A stretch of 50,650 bases of DNA from an uncultured Collinsella sp. (GTDB lineage Bacteria > Actinomycetota > Coriobacteriia > Coriobacteriales > Coriobacteriaceae). The stretch lies in the NCBI GenBank assembly GCA_900542945.1, contig UQPI01000009.1, positions 1-50,650 on the forward strand, in the 5' to 3' direction. The notes below the pieces were generated by a model. That model was not told where the DNA came from. It worked only from the letters and a program-made list of their open reading frames with translations, and searched no databases. The translations under genes and the position numbers were made by a program. Shown here piece by piece: positions 26,742-34,142 of this stretch (position 1 is the first letter of the stretch; the number at the start of each line of letters is the position of its first letter).

Positions 26742-28124
26742 TTAGCGGGCTGTCGCTTTGGCTTGCGCCAGACGGTAGGTGCGTGCCGGATGGCAGAGCA
26801 ATACCGCCACGACCATAAAGAACGCTGTGGTGCCCAGGCTGATGGGGTAGACCATCATGATGTTCGCAAAGGTGCGGAAGTGCGGGAACACGCAGAATAC
26901 CCAGTAGAAGCGGATGCCGCAGACACAGATCATGGTGATGAGGGCGGGCATGAGCGAGATGCCAAAGCCGCGCAGGTAGCCGGACATATTCTCGTAGAAC
27001 ATGCTAAAGGCGTATGCCGGGAAGATCGAGCACACACGGATATAGCCGATCGAGACGATGTTGGGATCGCTGTTAAAGAGCGCCAGGATCTCGCGCCCCA
27101 GACCGACGATGATGACGATGGTGGTGAGTGCGACGATACCGCCTTCGACCAGGCAGACCTTGAGCGTTTTGGTGCAGCGGTCGATCTGGCGGGCACCGTG
27201 GTTTTGTCCCACAAAGGTGGTGCAAGCCTGGCTAAAGCTGTTGAGCAGGTTGTAGCACACATACTCCAGGCTCATGGCAGCGCTGGATGCCGCCATGACC
27301 TCGGTGCCCAAGCTGTTGATGGCGGACTGGATGATGATGTTAGCGACGGCAAAGACGGCGCTTTGGATGCCGGCGGGCAGGCCGATCTTAACGATGCGCT
27401 TGAGGGCGACGGGGTCGATAGCCAGATCGCGCAGGGTGACGCGGACGACGGAATCGGTCTTGAGCAGACGGATAAAGAGCGTGACTGCGCTGACGGTATA
27501 GGCGATGGCGGTGGCGATGGCGACACCCGCGACGCCCCAGTGGAGCACGGGGACAAAGATGAGGTCCAGGCCAATGTTGAGGACGGTGGACACGGCAAGC
27601 GCCTGCAGCGGCATGCGGGTGATGCCGACGGAGCGGAAGATTGCGGCCTCAAAGTTGTAGAGCAAGATCGAGGGCATGCTGAGCAAAAAGACGCGCAGGT
27701 AGAGCGATGCGAGCGGCATGGTTTCGTCAGGGACGTTGAGCGCGGCGAGCATGGGCTCGGCAAAGATCTCGCCCAGTGCGATGACGACAAAGCCCACGAG
27801 TGCCATCAGAATCGAGGTATGGACGGCGCGCTTGACCATGTTCTGATCGTTGCGGCCGATGGCGTTGGCGATGACCACGTTGGAGCCAAGCGACAGCCCA
27901 ATAAACAGGTTGATCATAAGACTGGTAAGCGGAACATTGGAGCCGACCGCCGCCATGGCGAGGGTTCCCTGGTCGCCCGAGAAGTTACCGATGATGACCG
28001 TGGCGATGAGGTTCGACAGCTGCTCAAGGATGCTCGTGGCGGCGACGGGAAAGGCGAACAGGGGAATATTGCGCCACAGCGAGCCGGTGGTCATGTCGAT
28101 GTGCTTAGATGCGGTGTCTGCCAT
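26742..28124 (-). CDS. MATE-family efflux transporter
   Basis: A 460-residue multidrug and toxin extrusion type transporter with twelve hydrophobic helices in two homologous halves. Characteristic stretches are the N-terminal GSLWRNIPLFAFPVAATSILEQ and the first-half motif ATVIIGNFSGDQGTLAMAAVGS. IGLSLGSNVVIANAIGRND follows, and the second half has FSQACTTFVGQNHGARQ. Family members exchange cationic drugs or metabolites for sodium or protons. No regulator is linked except the convergent LysR gene. The ATG at 28124 has only a weak GAGAG site. A 32-bp inverted repeat lies about 80 bases upstream. Confidence 0.93.
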   Translation of the reverse strand: MADTASKHIDMTTGSLWRNIPLFAFPVAATSILEQLSNLIATVIIGNFSGDQGTLAMAAVGSNVPLTSLMINLFIGLSLGSNVVIANAIGRNDQNMVKRAVHTSILMALVGFVVIALGEIFAEPMLAALNVPDETMPLASLYLRVFLLSMPSILLYNFEAAIFRSVGITRMPLQALAVSTVLNIGLDLIFVPVLHWGVAGVAIATAIAYTVSAVTLFIRLLKTDSVVRVTLRDLAIDPVALKRIVKIGLPAGIQSAVFAVANIIIQSAINSLGTEVMAASSAAMSLEYVCYNLLNSFSQACTTFVGQNHGARQIDRCTKTLKVCLVEGGIVALTTIVIIVGLGREILALFNSDPNIVSIGYIRVCSIFPAYAFSMFYENMSGYLRGFGISLMPALITMICVCGIRFYWVFCVFPHFRTFANIMMVYPISLGTTAFFMVVAVLLCHPARTYRLAQAKATAR

Positions 28125-28203
28125 ACGCTCTCAATCTCTAACATGCTCATTCGTGCTTATTTGCGCAGACGATGATACTCCTAATGCAACCAGTCGGCAC
28201 TTA

Positions 28204-28314
28204 GGTAGTCTTTTTGGGACGGGGCTTTTTTAGCTGCCCTATGTCAAATGCGGCTCTATGCTTCGAAGGCTCCGGATGGGGTAGCTAAAAAAGCCCCGTC
28301 CCAAAAAGACTACC
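28204..28314. repeat. Perfect 32-bp inverted repeat with 47-bp loop
   Basis: The arm at 28204-28235 is exactly complementary to the arm at 28283-28314. Each arm carries TTTTTGGGACGGGGCTTTTT, which resembles the GGGAC-core repeats. Flanking CGGCACTTAGG and CCCAATGACTAG also occur (the latter as its complement) in the repeat cluster at 2677-2806, so the element appears related to that family. It lies in the divergent gap between the MATE and rlmA genes. Confidence 0.85.
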
Positions 28315-28380
28315 CAATGACTAGGTGGGGAAGGCGTGCGACAATGGTGGACGTTGTGTTGTCCGCGCTAAGGAGTTGCC

Positions 28381-29196
28381 ATGTTGTTGTGTCCCGTTTG
28401 CCATGAGCCGTTGGTGGACGACGAGCGCGGTGCTGCATGCGCGGGCGGACACCGATTTGACCGTGCGCGCGAGGGCTATCTCTATCTGCTGCGCTCGTCC
28501 AAGAGCGGCGACTCCATGGGCGATCCCAAGTCGCAGGCGCGCAGTCGTCGCGACTTTCTGAACCGTGGATACTACGCGCCGTTGCGCGATGCGATGGTCG
28601 AGCTGGTGCGCAAGCAGGTGTCTGGACGTGCAACGTCTACGAACTGCCCCATGACGCTGCTCGATATTTGCTGCGGCGAGGGCTACTACACCAGCGCCAT
28701 GGGTGCGGTGCCGGGCGTGGATGCTTACGGCTTTGACCTGGGCAAAGAGATGGTGCGCCTGGCCGCCAAGCGCGGCGATGCGACCTACTTCGTGGCTAAC
28801 ATGAAGGATATCCCGGTTGCTGATGGTGCCTTTGATATGGTGACCGAGCTCTTTGCCCCCTTTAACGAGCGCGAGTTTGCCCGCGTGCTGGCGCCCGAGG
28901 GCTCGCTCTATACCGTGGTGCCGGGTGCTTGGCATCTGTTTGGGCTCAAGGAGGTGCTCTACGACACGCCATATCTCAACGACGAGAAGCTGCCGAAGAC
29001 GACCGAGCTCGAGTTGGCCGGAACGCAGCGGGTGTCTGCGAATATTACGCTCCAGACCCAGGCCGACATTGAGGCGGTGTTCCAGATGACGCCGTACTAC
29101 TATCGCACGCGCCCCGCCGACAAAGAGCGCCTGGCAAACCTCGACACCCTTCAAACCGACATCGACTTCATCATCGCCGAGTACCGCCACAGCTAA
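28381..29196 (+). CDS. rlmA: 23S rRNA (guanine-N1)-methyltransferase, RlmA type
   Basis: A 271-residue SAM-dependent enzyme expected to methylate N1 of a guanine in helix 35 of 23S rRNA. The N-terminal zinc site is formed by C4, C7, C20 and H24 (CPVC...CAGGH), which distinguishes RlmA from other methyltransferases. Next comes the conserved KSGDSMGDPKSQARSRRDFL segment with the usual bulky GYY element. SAM motif I DICCGEGYYT is at 95-104, and the later FAPFNEREFARVL replaces the usual PC-type motif. ATG behind AAGGAG. RlmA(I) and RlmA(II) (TlrB, tylosin resistance) cannot be separated here. Confidence 0.9.
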   Translation: MLLCPVCHEPLVDDERGAACAGGHRFDRAREGYLYLLRSSKSGDSMGDPKSQARSRRDFLNRGYYAPLRDAMVELVRKQVSGRATSTNCPMTLLDICCGEGYYTSAMGAVPGVDAYGFDLGKEMVRLAAKRGDATYFVANMKDIPVADGAFDMVTELFAPFNEREFARVLAPEGSLYTVVPGAWHLFGLKEVLYDTPYLNDEKLPKTTELELAGTQRVSANITLQTQADIEAVFQMTPYYYRTRPADKERLANLDTLQTDIDFIIAEYRHS

Positions 29197-29200
29197 CAAC

Positions 29201-29236
29201 CTGCCAAAAAGGGACAGGTTTATTTTGGCAGGTTTT
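29201..29236 (+). terminator. Terminator of rlmA built on a GGGAC-core repeat
   Basis: CTGCCAAAA (29201-29209) pairs with TTTTGGCAG (29223-29231), followed by GTTTTAT. The loop contains AGGGACAGG, the core of the dispersed repeat family. Confidence 0.8.
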
Positions 29237-29251
29237 ATCTGGGCAAACGTA

Positions 29252-29285
29252 AAGGGCCGACCGCGGAGATGCGCGATCGGCCCTT
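29252..29285 (-). terminator. Terminator of the small four-helix membrane protein gene
   Basis: AAGGGCCGA (29252-29260) and TCGGCCCTT (29277-29285) form a perfect 9-bp stem with a 16-base GC-rich loop. On the minus strand it follows the stop at 29326 and continues into CCCTTTACGTTTG. Confidence 0.7.
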
Positions 29286-29325
29286 GTTGGTTGCTTGGAT
29301 GTGGGGGGCAGTGGAAGGCGGGAGC

Positions 29326-29727
29326 CTACAGGCGGTCCTTGTTCTCGGCCTTAACGGCGTGAGCCTGCTGAACAAAGAACAGGTCGTACACCACGATGAC
29401 AAAGGCGCCAAAGTTGATGGCGTCGCCGCCAAACGCGGGAAGCGTGAGCACGGCCTGCGCAATCGTGGCGATTGCGGCGACGATGCCGAGCTTAAACGCG
29501 CCATCCACCTGCGAAGGCTTGTTGGCGCCCTTGATGCCCGCAACACCTGCGGCAAGATCGACAAGACCCTTGATGACAAGTACGGCCGCGGCGAGCATGG
29601 TGTTCGACCCGTACGTGGAATCGAGGCTGCCCTTGGCGATGCCGACGCCGGCGATGACGAGGCTGGCGATGCCCAAAACAAAGTAAATGAGGGCAAGGAT
29701 TTTGAGTGTCTTGCGAGCGTAGCTCAT
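29326..29727 (-). CDS. Small four-helix membrane protein of unknown function
   Basis: A 133-residue hydrophobic protein with four predicted membrane helices, at about 9-30, 44-66, 78-98 and 103-122. No catalytic or transport motif is visible; Gly- and Ala-rich helices (VIAGVGIAKG, LAAGVAGIKG) suggest close helix packing. The ATG at 29727 lies behind AAAGGATCC; an open extension further upstream has no ribosome binding site. A hairpin terminator follows the gene. It is unlinked to its neighbours by strand or spacing. I do not recognise a named family. Confidence 0.75.
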   Translation of the reverse strand: MSYARKTLKILALIYFVLGIASLVIAGVGIAKGSLDSTYGSNTMLAAAVLVIKGLVDLAAGVAGIKGANKPSQVDGAFKLGIVAAIATIAQAVLTLPAFGGDAINFGAFVIVVYDLFFVQQAHAVKAENKDRL

Positions 29728-29956
29728 GGCTGGATCCTTTCGATACGAGTACGGCCGATCTGGCGTACCCCCTGTGCTGCACATATGGTGAAGCACATTG
29801 TAGTTCAACGCGGCGGCGCATGCGTCTGAAAGCGCTTTAGGCCTGCGCACCTCAACCTTTCAAAAAGGAAAGCTGGACGTAAGTCAAATCGATGGCAGCT
29901 CATGTGCGGCGCTGCGATGATGAGGATGTAACAAGGAGTTGGTCTAAGGAGGAGCC

Positions 29957-30100
29957 ATGATGTACGGAACAGGGCAGGCGCGCGAGCCGCAATCGTTGGG
30001 AAGGCGCATGAGCGATTCTGTGATCGCTGCCGTGTGCACGGGATTGATGGCGGTGCTTTGCATTGGGATGCTGTGGGCCATGTCGCATGTGGGACAATAG
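29957..30100 (+). CDS. 47-residue single-helix membrane protein
   Basis: A short frame with a near-ideal ribosome binding site, AAGGAGGAGCC directly before ATGATG. The product has a polar N-terminus (MMYGTGQAREPQSLGRR) and one hydrophobic helix at about 21-43. It ends SHVGQ. The basic residues before the helix suggest an N-in orientation. It lies 63 bases upstream of rsmJ and may share its transcript. No family is recognised; it could be a genuine small protein or a leader of the next gene. Confidence 0.6.
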   Translation: MMYGTGQAREPQSLGRRMSDSVIAAVCTGLMAVLCIGMLWAMSHVGQ

Positions 30101-30163
30101 CGGACGATTGGGTGCCGACACATGCGGCGCTCACGTATCCGCTTTGCTTGCTAAGGAGTACCC

Positions 30164-30868
30164 ATGGGCGTCGGCGATCCCTTTTCTGTTGCTCGGGCCG
30201 CGGGGCTTGAGCTGATCGGGAAGCCCGAGGGCCTCACGCTCACCGACGGTGCGATGGAGCTGCGTGCCGATTTTGCCCGTATGCTCCCACGGCTCAAGCA
30301 GGGTCGTCTGCAGCAAGAGCTGTTGGTGAAGGCTACACGCACAAAAGGTATCGAGAACCCCTGGGCGATTGACGCCACGGCAGGCTTTGGCGAGGATTCG
30401 CTGCTGTTGGCCGCTGCGGGCTTTACCGTCGATTTGTATGAACAGGATTGCGTGATCGCGGCGCTCCTTCAGGATGCCCTGGATCGCGCGGCAGATGATC
30501 CGGCGCTTGCGGCTGCCGTGGCGCGCATGCGCTTACATGCGGGCGAGGACAGTGTTGCCGGCCTTCGCCATACGGCTGAGCTGGTCGAGCGTGGTGAGTT
30601 CGCGGCTCCCGATGTGGTGTATCTGGATCCCATGTTTCCCGAGCGCACCAAGAGCGCGGCGGTTAAAAAGAAGTTCCAGCTCTTGCACCATTTGGAGCAG
30701 CCGTGCGCCGATGAGGGGACGCTGGTCGAGGCTGCGCTTGCGGTACGTCCGCGCAAGGTCGTTATCAAGCGGCCGGTGAAGGGGCCGCTGCTTGCCGGCG
30801 TTAAGCCGAGCTATCAGCTTGCGGGCAAGGCTGTCCGCTACGATGTCTTGGTGCCGCCGCGCCCGTAG
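30164..30868 (+). CDS. rsmJ: 16S rRNA (guanine-N2)-methyltransferase RsmJ-type
   Basis: A 234-residue SAM-dependent methyltransferase of the RsmJ (DUF548) family, which modifies G1516 of 16S rRNA in E. coli. The SAM-binding motif DATAGFGEDSLLLAAAG starts at 70, and the acidic YEQD follows. The family-specific VVYLDPMFPERTKSA runs from about 151, with the NPPF-like DPMFP at 155-159. The Lys-rich VKKKFQLL and the C-terminal VVIKRPVKGPLLAGVKPSYQ are also typical. ATG behind AAGGAG. The modification site in this organism is inferred from the family. Confidence 0.9.
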   Translation: MGVGDPFSVARAAGLELIGKPEGLTLTDGAMELRADFARMLPRLKQGRLQQELLVKATRTKGIENPWAIDATAGFGEDSLLLAAAGFTVDLYEQDCVIAALLQDALDRAADDPALAAAVARMRLHAGEDSVAGLRHTAELVERGEFAAPDVVYLDPMFPERTKSAAVKKKFQLLHHLEQPCADEGTLVEAALAVRPRKVVIKRPVKGPLLAGVKPSYQLAGKAVRYDVLVPPRP

Positions 30869-30935
30869 CCTGCGTGCGATGGCCGGCGATGTGTCGGTGC
30901 CGTGCCGCTGCGTGAGCGTCGCGCCGATGCGGCGC

Positions 30936-31232
30936 CTATTTCCAAGGGTGCGACGTCAGGTGCCACCCGCCGCAGTATTCACATTTGTAGCAGGCCAAGC
31001 CACGTCGTCCACGGTTTTCGCAGTCGGCCATAACGGCCTCGGCCTCGGCGCGTGTGTCGTAGCGGTTTTTGCGCTCGCACGACTTGTAGCGCCAAGCCTC
31101 ATCGCGCTCGGCGTCCAGAGCATCGCGGCGCTCGTCCTCGCGCGCAAACAGGTCGCTCATATCGCCGCCGGTGGCAGCGCCCAAAAACTCGCTTTTGGCC
31201 TTTGACCAGGCGGCTCGCTTTTTGCTTCCCAT
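30936..31232 (-). CDS. Small Cys-rich, probably zinc-binding protein
   Basis: A 98-residue soluble protein of unknown function. The N-terminus is basic (MGSKKRAAWSKAK) and the middle is highly charged (REDERRDALDAERDEAW). The C-terminus carries CYKCEYCGGWHLTSH, with C81, C84, C87, H91 and H95; additional cysteines are C52 and C71. This looks like a small zinc ribbon. The frame is open further upstream, but the ATG at 31232 follows GAAAGGG and gives a sensible basic start. Upstream, an inverted TGGTATCA repeat lies between it and the divergent GNAT gene. The N-terminal part could bind nucleic acid; this is only inference. Confidence 0.65.
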   Translation of the reverse strand: MGSKKRAAWSKAKSEFLGAATGGDMSDLFAREDERRDALDAERDEAWRYKSCERKNRYDTRAEAEAVMADCENRGRRGLACYKCEYCGGWHLTSHPWK

Positions 31233-31256
31233 CTGCTTCGTGCCCTTTCCAAACGC

Positions 31257-31286
31257 TGGTATCATTGCCCAATCAAAGTGATACCA
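31257..31286. promoter_or_regulatory. Operator-like inverted repeat TGGTATCA/TGATACCA
   Basis: Perfect 8-base half-sites at 31257-31264 and 31279-31286, 22 bases centre to centre, lie in the divergent gap between the Cys-rich protein and the acetyltransferase. The half-site resembles the GGTATAA repeats at 34081-34107. A transcription factor site is likely, but the factor is unknown. Confidence 0.45.
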
Positions 31287-31305
31287 ATAAACGTGAGGTC
31301 GCCGC

Positions 31306-31797
31306 GTGATGATCAGAAAAACCCTCGATACCGACATTCCCGCCGTCATGGCTATCTATGACGCCGCCCGCGCCTTTATGCGCGCGCATGGCAACGCCAC
31401 ACAGTGGCCCGAGGGCACGCCTTCGGCCGAGCAGCTGGCTGCCGATATCGCCGCCGGTGGCAGTTACGTGTGCGAAGTCGACGGTCGCGTGGTGGCGACG
31501 TTTGCCTTTTTGCCGGGCCCGGACGAGTGCTATGACGTGATTGAGGACGGTCAGTGGCGCAGCGACACTCCGTATGCCGTGCTGCATCGCGTGGCATCCG
31601 ACGGCACCGTGCACGGTATCGCGGCCGCGATGTTTGCCTTTGCCAAGGCGCGCGCTGACCACCTGCGTATCGACACGCACGCGGACAACCTGCCTATGCA
31701 GGGCGCGAGCATGAAAGCGGGGTTCGAGCGCGCCGGCGTCGTGTATGTGTCGGACGGCACGCCGCGTGTTGCGTTCGACTGGCTGCGCGAGGCATAA
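31306..31797 (+). CDS. GNAT-family N-acetyltransferase
   Basis: A 163-residue acetyl-CoA dependent acyltransferase. The N-terminus MMIRKTLDTDIPAVMAIYDAARAFMRAHGN and the beta-hairpin YVCEVDGRVVATFAFLPG are typical. The VLHRVASDGTVHGIAAAMFAFA region is the acetyl-CoA binding segment, with the usual Q/RxxGxG/A loop in degenerate form (VHGIAA). RIDTHADNLPMQGASMKAGF is the conserved C-terminal motif. The substrate is unknown. A GTG at 31306 and an ATG at 31309 are both possible; the GTG has the better spacing from GAGG. A terminator hairpin follows. Confidence 0.88.
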   Translation: MMIRKTLDTDIPAVMAIYDAARAFMRAHGNATQWPEGTPSAEQLAADIAAGGSYVCEVDGRVVATFAFLPGPDECYDVIEDGQWRSDTPYAVLHRVASDGTVHGIAAAMFAFAKARADHLRIDTHADNLPMQGASMKAGFERAGVVYVSDGTPRVAFDWLREA

Positions 31798-31836
31798 GAG
31801 CGGGGACGCGTATCAGCAATCCACATACATGAAAAT

Positions 31837-31857
31837 GGCCCCGGGTGGGGCCTTTTT
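31837..31857 (+). terminator. Rho-independent terminator after the GNAT gene
   Basis: GGCCCC (31837-31842) pairs with GGGGCC (31847-31852) around a GGGT loop. A run of T follows, and upstream A residues can extend the stem. Confidence 0.85.
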
Positions 31858-31888
31858 GATCGCTGGGCTGTTAAGGGGAGGTGCCGGC

Positions 31889-31980
31889 TTTCGCAAGGCG
31901 CGAACCTGCGAAAATCGCCGCGCGGCAACGCGGGGCGATGAGCTCGGTCGGGGGATAGGGCCCGCTTCGCCCGCCGGCCC
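31889..31980 (+). promoter_or_regulatory. GC-rich structured leader of the ribosomal protection GTPase
   Basis: TTTCGCA (31889-31895) pairs with TGCGAAA (31907-31913). Immediately after it, an 11-bp stem with one mismatch (31914-31924 with 31929-31939) is closed by a GCAA tetraloop. A further GC-rich stretch, GGGCCCGCTTCGCCC, follows before the AT-rich region upstream of the start codon. The stacked hairpins suggest a cis-acting RNA. It matches no riboswitch class I recognise. Confidence 0.4.
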
Positions 31981-32054
31981 GTAAATTGTATCATCCAGTG
32001 TGGAACGAGAATGCCCGTTGCCGCGTGCGGTGGGCTTGCAATAAGAGGAGAGCC

Positions 32055-34049
32055 ATGTCGAAGCAAGCGGTCGTTGGAATCTTGGCGCATGTCGATGCCG
32101 GCAAGACTACGCTGGCCGAGGCCATGCTGTTCAACGCAGGTTGCATTCGCAAGCGCGGCCGTGTGGACGACGGCGACTCGCACCTGGATACCAACGCTAT
32201 CGAACGCGAGCGCGGCATCACGATTTTCTCGTCGCAGGCTGTGCTCGATCATGGAGATGCCCACGTTATGCTCGTGGACGCCCCCGGTCACGTGGATTTT
32301 TCGGCCGAGGCGGAGCGCACATTGCGCGCGCTCGACTATGCGATTTTGGTTGTAGGGGCCAACGACGGCGTGCAGGGGCACACCGAAACCCTGTGGCGCC
32401 TGCTTGCGCGCTATGACATCCCGACGTTTGTCTTTATCAATAAAATCGACTTGGAGAATCCCGGCCGCGATGTTTTGCTGGCACAGCTTGGGCAGCGTCT
32501 TTCCGAGGGCTGCCTGGATGCCAACGAGCTGTTGGCGGGTGGTACCGTTCAGGAGGACGCTGCTGCGTTGGACGAGGCGACGCTCGAGGAGTTTCTTGAA
32601 GCGGGTGAGCTTTCCGTCGCAACGCTGTCACGCATGGTTGCCGAGCGCAAGCTCTTTGCCGGGTCGGCGCTCAAGGACCAAGGCGTGGACGAGCTGCTGG
32701 ATGGCATATGCGCGCTGATGCGCGAACAGGCATGGCGCCCGGAGTTTGCCGCCCGCGTCTACCGCGTGAGCCGCGGAGATCGCGGCGAGCGCTTGGCTTG
32801 GGTTAAAGTGACCGGCGGCACGCTGCACGCCAAGCAGATGATTGACGGACGTTCCGGTACCGAGGTATGGGGGCAGAAGGTCGATCAGGTACGCATCTAT
32901 AACGGCGAGAAGTTCGAGCTTGCGCAAGAAGTTGCCGCTGGCGGTATTTGTGCCGTGACGGGTCTTGCGCACGTTCGCCCAGGGGATGCCTTGGGTGCGG
33001 AGCCCGGGTGCGATGCGCCTGTCATTGCGCCGGTCCTTACCTATACGGTGCTACCGGGCGAACACGATGTCCATGCGGTGTTCAAAGCGCTGACTGAGCT
33101 GGCGGACGAGGACCCCATGCTCGGCGTAAGCTGGAATACGCATCTTGAGCAGATCCATTTGCAGTTGATGGGCGCCGTGCAGCTCGAGGTCGTGCAGCGG
33201 GTGTTGGCAGATCGCTTTGGCCTTACGGTCGAGTTTGAGCCCGGCGGCATTCTCTATAAGGAGACTATCTCGCAGCCGGTCGAGGGCGTGGGCCACTTTG
33301 AGCCGCTCCGTCATTACGCTGAGGTACACCTGCGCCTGGAGCCGCTGCCAGCGGGCTCGGGCGTGCAATTTGGTACCGTTGCCTCGACCGACGAGCTCGA
33401 TCTGAACTGGCAGCGCCTGGCGCTCACCAACGCCATGGAGCGCGATCACCTGGGTGTTCTGGCCGGTTCGCCCATCACCGATGTGCGTATTACGCTCACG
33501 GGCGGCCGCGCGCATGCCAAACACACCGAGGGCGGTGATTTTCGTCAGGCAACGTACCGCGCGATTCGCCAGGGTCTCATGCAAGCGCGTGAGGCCGGCG
33601 CAGCCGTGCTGTTGGAGCCGTGGTATCGCTTTGAGCTCGAGGTGCCGGGGGAGTGCGTGGGCCGGGCGCTCTCGGATGCCACGCGCATGGGTGCCGCGTA
33701 CGAGCCGCCGACGATGGCGGGAGACCGGGCGAAGCTTGTGGGTCGCGTGCCGGCATCCGAGGTGCAGGATTACGCGCTGGAGGTGGCTGCCTACACGAGC
33801 GGTCGCGGTCATCTGTACCTGGAGTTCGCCGGTTATGCGGCTTGCCATGATGCCGAGCGCGTCATCGAGACGGCCGCCTATGAGCCCGAGGCCGATCTGC
33901 CCAACACGCCCGATTCGGTCTTTTGCTCTCACGGCGCCGGTTACACGGTCAAATGGTACGACGTACCCGCCGCGGCGCACGTAAAGATCGATTCCGCCAC
34001 CTTCCGCCCCTGGCGAGCAGCAGATGCCGAGTTTTTCGGCCACATGTGA
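32055..34049 (+). CDS. Tet(M)-type ribosomal protection GTPase
   Basis: A 664-residue EF-G-like GTPase of the tetracycline ribosomal protection family, which removes tetracycline from the ribosome. Family size is about 640 residues. The G domain shows AHVDAGKTT at 11-19, RERGITIFSSQ, DAPGHVDF and NKID. Domains II-V follow, with GGILYKETISQPVEGVGHFEP and the domain IV stretch LTGGRAHAKHTEGGDFRQAT. The C-terminus has SVFCSHGAGYTVKWYDVPAAAH. It is a divergent, chromosome-like member, so drug resistance is not assured and a housekeeping role is possible. ATG behind AGAGGAGAG. A structured leader precedes it, and its stop codon lies inside a GGGACAG palindrome. Confidence 0.88.
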   Translation: MSKQAVVGILAHVDAGKTTLAEAMLFNAGCIRKRGRVDDGDSHLDTNAIERERGITIFSSQAVLDHGDAHVMLVDAPGHVDFSAEAERTLRALDYAILVVGANDGVQGHTETLWRLLARYDIPTFVFINKIDLENPGRDVLLAQLGQRLSEGCLDANELLAGGTVQEDAAALDEATLEEFLEAGELSVATLSRMVAERKLFAGSALKDQGVDELLDGICALMREQAWRPEFAARVYRVSRGDRGERLAWVKVTGGTLHAKQMIDGRSGTEVWGQKVDQVRIYNGEKFELAQEVAAGGICAVTGLAHVRPGDALGAEPGCDAPVIAPVLTYTVLPGEHDVHAVFKALTELADEDPMLGVSWNTHLEQIHLQLMGAVQLEVVQRVLADRFGLTVEFEPGGILYKETISQPVEGVGHFEPLRHYAEVHLRLEPLPAGSGVQFGTVASTDELDLNWQRLALTNAMERDHLGVLAGSPITDVRITLTGGRAHAKHTEGGDFRQATYRAIRQGLMQAREAGAAVLLEPWYRFELEVPGECVGRALSDATRMGAAYEPPTMAGDRAKLVGRVPASEVQDYALEVAAYTSGRGHLYLEFAGYAACHDAERVIETAAYEPEADLPNTPDSVFCSHGAGYTVKWYDVPAAAHVKIDSATFRPWRAADAEFFGHM

Positions 34050-34075
34050 CAAAGGGACAGCCCCTTTGTCACATG
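34043..34075. repeat. GGGACAG-core palindrome overlapping the GTPase stop codon
   Basis: CATGTGACAAAGGG (34043-34056) pairs perfectly with CCCTTTGTCACATG (34062-34075) around ACAGC. The TGA stop of the preceding gene is part of the left arm. Closely related copies occur at 35261-35291 and 37810-37842. Confidence 0.9.
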
Positions 34076-34080
34076 ATATT

Positions 34081-34107
34081 GGTATAACTCGGTATAAGTT
34101 GGTATAA
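34081..34107 (+). promoter_or_regulatory. Three GGTATAA direct repeats at exact 10-bp spacing
   Basis: GGTATAA occurs at 34081-34087, 34091-34097 and 34101-34107, each followed by three variable bases. The spacing places all copies on about the same helix face. They lie 36 bases before the start of the AAA ATPase gene, where a promoter is expected, and could also include its -10. An operator for cooperative binding is the simplest reading. Confidence 0.5.
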
Positions 34108-34142
34108 CTATTACCAGGGTTTGCCAATCCGAGGAGGCCGAC

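Noticed and set aside
26763..28175. 470-residue open frame antisense to the MATE gene
   Set aside because: The Asp/Gly/His-rich product is the typical mirror of a hydrophobic membrane protein gene.
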